DNA from: Eleginops maclovinus
Lineage: Eukaryota > Chordata > Actinopteri > Perciformes > Eleginopidae
DNA: 64,000 nt
NCBI RefSeq assembly: GCF_036324505.1
Contig: NC_086360.1
Location: 19,956,261 to 20,020,260 of the forward strand
Reading direction: 5' to 3'
The notes beneath the pieces are model-generated. The model was not told the origin of the DNA. It did no database searches and saw nothing but the letters and a program-made list of their open reading frames with translations. Positions 21,351 through 50,465 of this stretch are shown here, piece by piece (positions within the stretch are counted from its first letter, which is position 1; every line of letters begins with the position of its first letter). The translations under genes were made by a program, and so were the position numbers.

Positions 21351-24200
21351 AGTTTGACCTTGAGCTGTTTGTTGCTGCTGTTGTGCTTTTAAGTCAAAGA
21401 AACTGAGGCATTCAAAATTGGAAAATCTGTGACGTACAACAACTGTTGGAAGAAGGACACAGATCCTTTACATAAGTAGAATTACCATAGTCTTTAAATA
21501 CTCCATTAAAAGTAAAAAGCCTGATTTCAAAGTGCTACTTCAGTAGGAGTGCCAAATTATTCTTGGCTAAATGTTCTTTAAGGTAAGATAAGATAACATG
21601 GCCCTTTATCGATCCCTGTAGGGAAACTCAGGTGTTATAACAGCAATATATTAGGAGAGAAATACAGATATATACAGATAAGTGAACACGGTTAAACATA
21701 CATATATATACACAGTTAAGTTTTAAACGTATAAGTACTCACTATGCAGAATTCCCTTTTTCCTAGTTTTGTACAATACAAATATGCTGTCTGTCTTAAG
21801 CCAATTTTAGTTACTTTTCAAATATTGTGTACTTTAGTACTACCGTGCTACATCTTACCATAAAAGTATTGATGTGTTTTATACAAAATAAAAGGTCACT
21901 AAGAGTGAGTATACTATTTTTTAACAATATTTTATAGGTCTCAGATATGCAAAACATTTCTCTGAAGTGTTGGCTCAAAATACCAAACAGATCATGCACT
22001 GTAGCATGCCATCAACCCCTCTGTTACAGCCTTGTTCCAAAAGTGCTGATTCTGTATCTGTAGCTTTAAATGCAAAATAGGTGACCTTTAAATAAATGTA
22101 GTGGTGTAAAAAGTCAAATATTTTCCTCCATATTACTTACTTGATTAAATATACTTTGTTACTTTCCACCAATGCGTAAAACTGACAAGTCATGTCAGCC
22201 ATTTTTTCTGCTTGTGTTTTCCACATTTTAGTCACACATCTGAAAGCCTCGGGCATCTCTAGAGCACATGACTTATTCAGCAAATATGTGGAGAGGCATC
22301 TGCTTTACAGCAAGTGAGCTGATGTCATACTTTATTCATGCTTCCTATTAAAATAGAGTGCACTGAGTTTTCTCTGATAGTCATTATCATTGTGGACTTA
22401 GTGGTTTATGACGATGAATTGTCTCCAAGTTGACATAGGAAACTCATGTCAACATTAATCTATAATAAAGTATAGTTTTGGTCGACTGCAAAGGTGATTA
22501 CTTTTAATGATTTTACGATATTAAATTTAACCGGCAGGCTATTATTTAGCAGATGTTGATTTTATATTCCCTAAATATAAATCCTTCTCCTGGCAATTTT
22601 ATTAAAAACAGAGATAACGTGACACAGAACAGCTCCCTGTGTCTCCTGCAGTGCTCTACTATACTTTCTCTCACATGCCAGTAATGAAAACGTACAAAAA
22701 CAACACATTCATGTGAGCACATCTGTAGTTTACCAATGAAGAAGAAGCTCTCATTGAGGATTTTAGTTTGAGGGTTGAGTTAGTCCTCATACACATTTTG
22801 AGGATTTCTGGAATATTTGAACTTGATGTGTATTTTGGAGTATTTCTGTGTGATATTCCTGCATTTAAATCTGTTGTTTTCATGAGGCCTTGGAGGCATG
22901 AGCTCTAAAATCCAGATCCTTGTTCAGATTTTCTCAAATAAGTTGCAACAAATTGATTTAGCACCCTTAAATACTTAAAAGTGGGCTGTTTCTTTTTGCA
23001 CTTCTTCAACGGGGTCAGTGCAAGGTCAGTTCAACATGCCTGGAGCGACGCAGGTGGCTATTTTCCTTCTAAAGAGATGTTATTTTAGACTCACTCCCTG
23101 AACATGCGCACCAGCAAAGTCTTTACTTATTTATAATAATACTCTATTTCTCTAACAAAATAGCCGTTTTCAAAGGCCCTGCAGGTGAAAAGTGTAGCAG
23201 ATACAGTCATATTTCATAAATCACTGGTTTTAAATCTGTCGAAGAACTAGAATATTATTAATATAATTTCAATATTCCTCTAAATTACATTGTGTATTGA
23301 CAAAACGGTATACAAAATACTTTGTCATATGTTATGGCCTCATGATTGAGATCTAAAACTTTGAAATCCAAGTTAGAAAGTGCATGACATGTAGAATTTC
23401 AAGACCGTAATAAGGCAAGAAACAACAGATAATTAAAATAATACAAAAACTAAATGAAATGAAATATCAAACAGTGTTGTAAGATAAAAGATACGTTACA
23501 GATATTTGAAATAAATGCTGTACTGGAATCAATGACAAGCTCCAGGTAGTGAACAACATATTAAGGCTAGCTTGATATTCAAATGAAATACTGGTAATGC
23601 AAAATGATGAATGAATATAAAACTAAAGCAGCTAATTAATGTATAACTCTGCTGCAACATGAAACCTCTCATTTAAAATATCTACAACATGTTCTAATTG
23701 AATCAACCCATTTTACTGCAAGCAAGAGAGAGGCAGCATGTACAGTAAACAGGTTGGACACATAAATGCATGCTTTGAAGTTTTCAAACAGTAGAGGCAA
23801 CATATTTTGACATCTATTCCTTATTAGTGAATTATATATCAAATAAACCCACTCTTGTGGAAACATTTAGCAGTGTTTTGGGATTGTTATTCAGTCTCTT
23901 CAGCACTGTAACAAAGATTTTTTGACAATCCTTCTCTCTCTCTCTCTCTCCGCCTCTCATTGTAGGTGCAGGACTCTTGGCACTGTTTGTGCTGATTCAT
24001 GTGGATATCGAACAATGACTGGCTGCACAAAACTGACAACTAATGAAATAACTTTGTGGGGGTGTGACACCCCGGGCTGGGGTGGGGGGGTGGGGGGGGA
24101 GGCTACACGGTCACCCCTCATCTCAGTCTGCTGGGCCTATGGCAGGGCGACCTGCAGCCGGTGTGCACACTGTGGGTACTGTTGGCAGAGTTTCCAACCC
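21351..24200. other. Intergenic interval crybb3-crybb2
   Basis: The interval is AT-rich. The first part carries a degraded repeat (21463-22177) with a second element inside it. The rest, 22180-23920, shows no gene or recognisable repeat. A CT microsatellite lies at 23930-23950, and a G-rich tract at 24077-24103 precedes the crybb2 promoter. Confidence 0.6.
21463..22177 (+). repeat. Degraded 'ACTTGAGTAAAAGTAC' repeat with a nested insertion
   Basis: The left part (ACAGATCCTTTACATAAGTAG, AATACTCCATTAAAAGTAAAAAG) and the right end (TACTTTGTTACTTTCCACCA) are the two ends of a very common fish repeat. Between them, at about 21578-21720, sits a different element (AAGATAAGATAA, CTTTATCGATCCCTGTAGGGAAA). 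Confidence 0.5.
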
Positions 24201-24264
24201 TGGGTGTCCCGTATATATTGAGCTCATCGTGCTATCACAAACACACTGGCACAGACAGGTACTG
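23990..24264 (+). promoter_or_regulatory. crybb2: crybb2 promoter and probable noncoding exon 1
   Basis: TATATA at 24212-24217 is a clean TATA element. Exon 1 would start near 24240 and end at CTG|GTAAGA (24264/24265) or at ACAG|GTACTG (24258/24259). About 215 bases before the TATA, TGCTGATTCAT at 23990-24000 looks like a Maf response half-site; large Maf factors drive crystallin genes in lens. The G-rich stretch at 24077-24103 could form a quadruplex. Confidence 0.55.
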
Positions 24265-24545
24265 GTAAGAGGTTCATGTCCGTTGCACTGTATTTTGTCT
24301 AAAGTATATGAGTATTTGTTTTCATGTTGATACTGTGTTTTTGTATTTAACTTCTACGAACTCTCTTCCATGTTGCATTATTGTAGTTTTGTGTTAAAAG
24401 AATATAAACTTGCTTTGTGAGGGAGAATGATTTGCATTTTTGCATGCATTTTAAATGGTAAATAACATGAAACTAAATATATGAAAGTAGGTTTGACCTG
24501 CTTATGTTTTGTAATTTCAGTTTCATCATTGCTGATCCATTCATT

Positions 24546-26308
24546 ATGGCCGCAGACCACCAGAACCCTGCATCCAAGCAGCAGCAGCCAGGCACCAGTG
24601 CATTTAAGGTGAGAGGAAATTAGATTAAAATACCATTTACAACTTCCTCCTCAGAGTAAGCACTTGTTTGTTCTGGATCTTAGCCTTCTCCAAACATAAG
24701 ATTGGAAACAGTTTTTTATGTTTTTTTATTGAGGCGAGAAACTCACCAACACTCTTCCCCTTTTCTCTCTTTGGTGCACAGCTGGTTATCTATGAGCAGG
24801 AAAACTTCCAGGGACGCTGCCATGAGCTGACTGGTCCCTGCAACGACCTCCAGGAAGCAGGCGTGGAGAAAGTGGGCTCCATACTGGTGCTGTGTGGACC
24901 GTGAGTGTGGCACAAAGACAGACAAAGCCTAAAGCTGCAACAAAAAAAAAACAGTGAACAAAAAAGACTATTTGATAGGCTTAAAAGCAGTCATTTCTGA
25001 CGTTGCTGCATGAAAAATTAATTTGACTATTAGTTGGTGGTTTTTCTGTCAATTGTCTTATTGACAAGTGGTATGACCTTTGCAGCTCCAGTGATTTGGG
25101 GTAGTATGGAAAGGAGTAAAATGACCAAAAACGACTAAATGTGTTCTTTTTACTGTTTTTCACACAACCGTCTCTCTCTTTCTACTCACGCTCAGATGGG
25201 TGGGATACGAGCAGGCCAACTGTAAGGGGGAGCAGTATGTGTATGAGAAGGGGGAGTATCCTCGCTGGGATTCCTGGACCAACAGCAGGCGCAGTGACAC
25301 CATTGTTGCTTTCCGCCCGATTAAAGTGGTAAAAAACATACTTACAAACAAAAAAAGACACAAGTATATTTTCCGATCAGTTGTCCCACAAAGTTTTAAT
25401 TTATTCACCCCATGCTTTCTTAAATTCCTGAAGAGGATTTTATTTCTGTACGTGTACAATGAAGATTTCAAATATAGAGAAAGTTCAAGATGATTTGAAG
25501 GAAACACAGGCAGCGTTTAACAACTGCAAAACTATACCAAAACAACAGTTTACAAACTGTGCATTATAAATCAGATCCTTAGTTTGTTTGTAGCACGTTG
25601 TATGTCACCACTTCAAACACATGCAGTTTTGCTGAAACCTTCCTTTAAAACTTTTCTGACCTGCATATAGTCTGTTTACGCAGAAGTGCTTTAAAAGTAT
25701 GTTTTTAGTGAAAATGTTACTTTCTTTCATCAAGACCATTCTTTGTTTTTTGACTCTTCATTCACCACGGAGGCCTGCGAGGTCAAAGTTCACAGGTTCT
25801 AAAATTGATGCTACAGGCCAATTTATTGATGAAGTATTCCTGTAATAAGTTATCCACTGTGTGAATACCTTGCTCCTCACTTACAGGACAGCCAGGAGCA
25901 CAAGATTGTCCTTTACGAGAACCCCAGCTTTGCTGGGAAGAAGATAGAAATCATAGATGATGATGTCCCCAGCTTTCACGCACACGGCTACCAGGAGAAG
26001 GTTTCCTCTGTTCGGGTGCAGAGTGGCACGTGAGTCCATCGGATACAGATGTTATGTCATACTGCAAATACCTTAGTGAATGTCTCTTCTCACCTATAAC
26101 TCTTATCTGTTTTCTCTCCTTGTGCTCCTGGTCCTCCAGTTGGGTGGGCTATCAGTATCCAGGCTACAGAGGCTATCAGTACCTGTTTGAAAAGGGGGAG
26201 TATAAGGACAGCTCTGAGTTCGGAGCCCAGATTCCTCAGATCCAGTCTGTCCGGCGCATCAGAGACAGCCAGTGGCATCAGAGGGGTGCTTTTCATCCCG
26301 TCAACTAA
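24546..26308 (+). CDS. crybb2: Beta-crystallin B2
   Basis: Coding exons 24546-24608, 24782-24900, 25196-25328, 25887-26029 and 26140-26308 give 208 residues, against 205 in human CRYBB2. Lengths 119, 133 and 143 again mark one Greek-key motif per exon. Identity to mammalian CRYBB2 is very high in recalled stretches: [55 protein letters not shown] and [16 protein letters not shown]. The N-terminal arm (21 residues, Gln-rich) is slightly longer than in mammals. The protein is an abundant lens structural protein that forms dimers and hetero-oligomers with other beta-crystallins. The ATG exon starts after TTTCAG at 24520, leaving 25 untranslated bases before the ATG. All donors and acceptors are GT-AG and the frame is intact. 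Confidence 0.97.
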
Positions 26309-26364
26309 GCTTGTGACTCTTTCCTGTCATTGAACCTGTAACTGTAGCATTGCTCCCTCCCAGC

Positions 26365-26390
26365 CTCACCCCCCCCCTCCCCCCTTTTTG
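26365..26390 (+). promoter_or_regulatory. C-rich tract in the crybb2 3'UTR
   Basis: Two C runs (CACCCCCCCCCTCCCCCC) about 60 bases after the stop parallel the C-rich start of the crybb3 3'UTR. Confidence 0.35.
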
Positions 26391-26464
26391 TCCTTCATTT
26401 TCACCTTAAAGCATTTTGATATCTGTTGCAGCTGTTGCAGTAGTGACATTCTTTCAAGCCAACT

Positions 26465-26470
26465 AATAAA
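26465..26470 (+). terminator. crybb2: Poly(A) signal of crybb2
   Basis: AATAAA lies 157 bases after the crybb2 stop, followed by a TG-rich stretch (TTTGGCTGTGTTGT). Confidence 0.85.
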
Positions 26471-26587
26471 TCCTTATTGCTTACATTTGGCTGTGTTGTA
26501 TGATATATTTCTGTGACTTTGCAAGACTTCTTAACAATATCTTAAGGAAACATCAGGAGTGGAATTAAAGTTACCTTTATTATGTCC

Positions 26588-27027
26588 AGAGGTGGAATAA
26601 GTACTCAGATTGTGTACTTAAGTAAAAGTAGAACGACCAAAGAGCAGGAATACTAGAAGTACTCATTATACAGACTGCCCAATTTTAGAATGATATATAT
26701 TATATGTTTTGACTATAATTATTGATACATTAAAGTGTTTATCACAGCTGGTTAAGGTGTAGCTAATTTTGATTACTTATTATACTACAAGGTAGCTTGT
26801 GGATTTACTTCAGGTGTGCCTCGAGTCTTATTTAAGAGTTGATTACATGTTGTATCATTAATCCAACTCTGCAATGTAAATAAAGGTATAAAATAAATGT
26901 AGTGGAGTAAAAGTACACTGTTTGCTGTGAATTATAGTGGGGTATCAGTACAAAGTAGCAGAGTACAGCAGTAAATTTTACTTCAGTATAGTACCTGAGT
27001 ACATGTAGTAAGCTACTTAACATCACT
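26588..27027 (+). repeat. 'AGAGGTGGAATAAGTACTCA' dispersed repeat, copy 1
   Basis: This copy runs from CAGAGGTGGAATAAGTACTC to ACTTAACATCACT. Inside are ATGTAGTGGAGTAAAAGTACA and ATAGTGGGGTATCAGTACAAAGTAGC. The copy at 31983-32447 aligns along its whole length, including GGTAGCTTGTG-ATTTACT-CAGGTGT. Confidence 0.75.
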
Positions 27028-27127
27028 GATCATGTCATTAAAATGCTCTATAAATGTACATTTGAATTAGTTTTTTATGTTGCACTGGATAAGGCCGACC
27101 GCTAGGTTGTGCTGAAGGGGCAAATAG

Positions 27128-27146
27128 CACGTGACGTCATTTCCTG
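27128..27146 (+). promoter_or_regulatory. Composite E-box/CRE/ETS site, candidate ctu1 promoter
   Basis: CACGTGACGTCA overlaps a USF E-box (27128-27133) with a perfect CRE (27132-27139) and is followed by TTTCCTG, an ETS site in reverse. This is typical of housekeeping promoters. ctu1 starts only 5 bases after an acceptor (CAACAG at 28267), so an upstream noncoding exon is expected, and this site is a plausible place for it. Confidence 0.4.
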
Positions 27147-27149
27147 TTG

Positions 27150-28267
27150 TCCAGCGAAGAAGAGCAAACGACACATGATGAAACAACATGCTACTCTAAC
27201 TTGTAGCCCTGTAATTCTTACGTTCTTTAAATAGGAAAGGCTTAATTTTAAGTATTTTTCAACTGTATCTCATCCCTGCATTCTCATTCCAGACATCGGT
27301 TCTTTGGAAACGTTGGTATTATTTGTTTTACCTAATATACATTTTTAGCTTTGCAAGGCTAGCTATCTAACTTAGACCTGTTAATGTAATCATGTTGTGA
27401 AACCTGTTAGCTCTTAAAACCATCTGCTTTAATTATATTATGTGTTTTCAAACAAACAGAGCTCAAGTTTTAGGGGTTTCTGTTTTAACTTTAGTTTGAT
27501 TGTATACCTTACTTATTAAGCTCCGAATTTGACAAGTAAACGTAATATGCTGGTTGCCAAAAGGACATTACTGTTTAAGTGTTCAAAGAGGTTTTATTTA
27601 TCGTTTTGTTGAAGTCTTATATTCGACGTGCCTCAGATGCATAAGTAAACGTATGGGACATTGTACAAGTTACTTCCTTCCTTTTAAACTTTACTCTATG
27701 ATTCTCCTGTTTGTTTAGCTACATTTCAATCAAGAACATTTATGTTACAATTCAAGAAGTTGAAAATAGCAACACATTTGTTTATGTTTCATTGCATTTA
27801 ACATAACTTATAGAAAGACGTTACGGTTATTAAACTTTAGCTTATATAACGTAATCTATAAAAATGCATGCATATTTAGCAATGCACATCCTTAGCAATG
27901 ACTTCTTATTATAATAACATCTGATCTTCAATGTTTTTCTTTAATTGTGTTGCTTTTAATTTTTTTTACACATTTTCTGAGTTAGGACGCTTTGAAATAA
28001 ATTCTAGGGTCCTGTATTTTTGGGGATATTGGCCTCCTAAGAATATTAATGTGTGGAGCTTCATCAAAGCAAACAAAATAAGTAAACAAAACGGGAGATT
28101 GAACAACCGTGTCAGATTACTTGCATGATGGAAATTAATTAACGATAAAAACATAATTGAGACTTAAACTTGTCGGTCAGATGAGTTATTTAAGATATTA
28201 CTTAGGAAATATCTGTTTAACTAATTTTGAACATGTTTATCCTTTAAAATAACCTCCCCCCCAACAG
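27150..28267 (+). other. Upstream region / probable 5'UTR intron of ctu1
   Basis: AT-rich sequence with no gene of its own. It ends with CCCCCCCAACAG, a good 3' splice site. I cannot pick the matching donor near 27150-27300 with confidence. Confidence 0.45.
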
Positions 28268-28272
28268 TTAAG

Positions 28273-29640
28273 ATGCCTGTCCTCTGCAGTAGCTGTGATG
28301 ACAAGCGTGCTGTCTTGAAACGTCCAAAAACTGGCCACTCGCTGTGCAAGGCGTGTTTCTTCAGGGCCTTCGAGGAGGAGGTGCATCAGACGATCTTGGC
28401 AGCAAACCTGTTCAAACATGGTGAAATTGTGGGGATTGCTGCCTCGGGTGGAAAGGACTCCACAGTACTCGCACATGTCATGAAACTCCTCAATGAGAGA
28501 TACAACTACGGCCTTGAACTTATGCTTCTCTCTGTGGATGAGGGAATCTCAGGTTACAGAGATGACTCCTTGGAGACAGTGAAGAGGAATCAGCAACAGT
28601 ATGAGCTGCCGCTGAAGATTGTGTCGTATGAGGAGCTGTATGGCTGGACTATGGACGCTATAGTGAAGCAGGTGGGACTGAAGAATAACTGCACCTTCTG
28701 CGGAGTGTTCAGAAGGCAGGCGCTAGACAGAGGAGCCCTCATGCTGAGAGTGGACAAGATATGTACAGGTAACTCCAAGACATTACTAACTGTGAATGCA
28801 AGAATTTCAACTTGGAGTGCTAGTACTAAAGATATAATATGTGACATTTCCAAATATATCAATAAAAGCTACACCTATTTTATATAATTGAGCGAGTTGA
28901 GAGTTGTGTACTTGCATGTACTTTTATGCCAAATTTTTCCAACAGTTTTCAAATCTAGCGAAATGTGTCATTTGATCTCCTGTTTTGGTGTTGTATGCCA
29001 TTTTGAGCTGTGTCTTTAATTTAGACCCCTAGTGGCGAAAAAATAACATGTACGTTTAATGTGAAAGATTTAATATTTTGTTGTTGTTATTGTGTTTATC
29101 CCAGGTCACAATGCTGATGACGTGGCAGAGACCGTTTTGATGAACATCTTGCGAGGGGACATAGCTCGTCTGCGCCGCTGCACGGCCATCTCCACATCCA
29201 GTGAGGGTGAAGGGGTGGTCCCGCGCTGCAAACCGCTCAAATATGCATATGAGAAAGAAATAGTTTTGTACGCTTACTTTAAGAAGTTGGACTACTTTTC
29301 CACTGAATGTATCTACTCCCCCAATGCTTATCGTGGCCATGCGAGGACCTTTCTAAAGGACCTGGAGAGCGTGAGGCCTAGCTCTATAATGGACATCATC
29401 CACTCGGGGGAGAACCTTTCAGTGCGCGAGGGGGTGAAGATGCCGGTGCAGGGAACCTGCAACCGCTGCGGCTACATATCCAGCCAGACTCTGTGCAAAT
29501 CCTGTGTGCTGCTGGAGGGCCTGAACCGAGGTCTGCCGAAGCTGGGCATCGGCAAACACCACCGCCTGCACGACAAAATCCTCACCCAGCAGCCCCTTAC
29601 TGAGAAGGAGGAGAGAAAGCTGAAATCAGTCAACTTTTAA
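28273..29640 (+). CDS. ctu1: Cytosolic thiouridylase subunit 1 (CTU1/NCS6)
   Basis: Two coding exons, 28273-28768 and 29105-29640, give 343 residues against about 348 in human CTU1. The enzyme is the PP-loop ATPase that, with CTU2, adenylates and thiolates wobble uridine-34 of tRNA-Lys, tRNA-Glu and tRNA-Gln in the cytosol, using sulfur from URM1. The N-terminal zinc site uses CSSC (5-8) and CKAC (25-28). The PP-loop SGGKDST is at 58-64. A central CTFC (140-143) followed by [12 protein letters not shown] is the conserved catalytic/Fe-S region. HNADDVAET follows the splice junction. A C-terminal zinc site uses Cys 284, 287, 296 and 299. Every key residue I know for the family is present. The single coding intron is a standard GT-AG. 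Neighbours are unrelated in function. Confidence 0.95.
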
Positions 29641-29695
29641 CAACAGATATCCTCTGTTTTAGTAACCAAAGACTATAGATATTTTTAAGTTTTAG

Positions 29696-29701
29696 AATAA
29701 A
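29696..29701 (+). terminator. ctu1: Poly(A) signal of ctu1
   Basis: AATAAA lies 56 bases after the ctu1 stop codon. Confidence 0.75.
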
Positions 29702-30519
29702 CCACGTTTTTTGACTTTAGCATAAGAAAAAGACTTCCCAAAAAATGTGGCAGTTTTCTTTCATCTTATCATCAATTTAATATTTATTCAAATGAGCATG
29801 GGATATTTTTATGTAAGGAAAGCTCTTCACAGCATGCAAAGCCTATTCACAATTTATAACCAGGGATCATTGAGATGCTGTTTACATACTTTCCAAAGGT
29901 TATAAAGATGTTTGTTTTAATCTTTAGGTAATGTTCAAAATTATATTAATGGTACATGTATCCAGTTGTCTCATTACTTTCTGTATTACACATGTAACAG
30001 GATAATTTCTCTGTAAAGCTTGGTACCAAGTTTTATGTTGAGCTCTTCAGGTCATTTCCTTCATTGAGTTATCAAACTAGCATCACCTGGATTTAGGGGC
30101 TGAGAAAAGGACGAGCAGCTTTGTTGTTTTTTAGGTGAGCTGGTTGTGAATGCTCCACAGCAATGCAATCTCTCACTAATGGCATGTTGAATTTCTTGAT
30201 TTTTTTGCTACTTCTCCATCTCTGGGAAGGATATGATCACAGTTGTGGTCCCATTCCAAGGTGTTTTATGAACTATATTTAATAAAAGCATTGTCCCATA
30301 TCTTCGTGTTCCTGCTTTTTTTCTTGATTTGGATTAAGTCGTTATTAATCTCAGGAAATGTAAGAATTGAGGCCTGGGAGCCAGCAGGAAAAGCAATCTT
30401 AAAACTTGTGTTTTCTGCAAATAAAATATCTATGAGTAAAGAAGTACTGTCATATAAATGTTAATAATTTCTCTCAAATATAGTGGAATAGAAGTAAAAA
30501 AAAATCCTTAGGGAAGTAC

Positions 30520-30901
30520 TCAGAGGTGGACAAAGTCCTGCATTAAAAATTCGACTAAAAGTAAAAATGTAGTTAAATCAAAATAAACTAAAAGCAAAAA
30601 AGGTGAAAGTAGTCATTCTGCACCACATCCCATTTCAGAATAATTGCAACTGTAGCTTGTACATTTCTACAAGGGATAAATAACGTTTAATGTAACCTGT
30701 AATAAAACATTATAAAGATTCTTAACTTCAAAGTACTATACATTTTTGAGATAGATTTAGTGGAATAAGAAGTATAATATTTCCCTTTTAATTTTAGCAT
30801 ATACATACGAGGTTGCAGGAAATTGAAATAGTCAAATCAATTTCACGTTCCTTAACATTATTCTTGAGTGAATGTACGTAGTTGAATCTCACCTCATCAC
30901 T
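30520..30901 (+). repeat. 'AGAGGTGGACAAAGTCCTG' dispersed repeat, degraded copy
   Basis: It starts with ACTCAGAGGTGGACAAAGTC and ends with CTCACCTCATCACTTG. Inside is an order of AGTAAAAATGTAG, GTAGTCATTCTGCA, GTAGCTTGTACATTT and TTAGTGGAATAAGAAGTATAAT, like its relatives at 26588 and 31983. Confidence 0.55.
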
Positions 30902-30995
30902 TGGTGACATTTCATGTAATTGTTTTTGATACTGTAGTTTAAGTCCATATTTATGTTGCTGCAGTTTTTTGGTCTTCTATAGAACAATTTAAATT

Positions 30996-31256
30996 ATCCA
31001 TCCATCCATCCACCCATCCATCCACCCATCCATCCATCCATCCATCCATCCATCCATCCATCCATTCAACCATTCATATTCATTCATCCATCCATCCATC
31101 CATCCATCCGTCCGTCCATCCATCCATCCATCCATCCATCCAACCATCCATCCATCCATCCATCCATCCATCCATCCATCCATCCATCCATCCATCCATC
31201 CATCCATCCATCCATCCATCCATCCATCCATCCATCAATCCATCCATCCATCCATC
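30996..31256. repeat. (TCCA)n tetranucleotide repeat
   Basis: About 260 bases of TCCA units with CACC and TCCG variants and one interruption at about 31065-31085. It ends about 230 bases before the paxillin start codon. Confidence 0.97.
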
Positions 31257-31300
31257 TAATTATTTACAGCCACTGGCCGCTAGATGTCGCTCATCACTCC

Positions 31301-31486
31301 ACCTCAGTCATAGTGCGCGCACTCGTAAAGTACACATGCACATATCGCAGCGCGTTCACGAGATCTACCCTGACAAAACTTCCAGTGCAGCGCGTCAGCG
31401 GTGAAGTTTGGAGGAAAAATTTGACTTCGTAAACAGTTGAGGAGCTCAAACATAAAACTGACTCAGGCCAAAGCCAGGCAGTCACC
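31301..31486 (+). promoter_or_regulatory. pxn: Probable pxn promoter and 5'UTR
   Basis: This is the only CpG-richer stretch between the TCCA repeat and the pxn ATG (GTGCGCGCAC, CGCAGCGCGTTCACG, GCAGCGCGTCAGCG). It carries a perfect AP-1 site, TGACTCA, at 31459-31465, probably within the 5'UTR. CACCATGG at 31484-31490 is an ideal Kozak context. Confidence 0.45.

Positions 31487-50465
<18,979 letters not shown>

Larger units (their letters stand above)
29702..31300. other. Intergenic interval ctu1-pxn
   Basis: AT-rich, without a gene. It contains a degraded 'GTGGACAAAGTCCTGC' repeat (30520-30901) and the TCCA minisatellite (30996-31256). Confidence 0.65.

Noticed and set aside
24942..25095. 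Possible third plus-strand copy of the AATGTCAGAAAA repeat in crybb2
   Set aside because: Similarity is confined to short AT-rich words and does not hold in order.
30989..31231. Open frame of repeated MDGW units on the minus strand
   Set aside because: It is the translation of the TCCA tetranucleotide repeat.
31277..31290. CTCF-like CCGCTAGATGTCGC upstream of pxn
   Set aside because: Two mismatches, including one in the GGC core; resembles motifs scattered in fish repeats.
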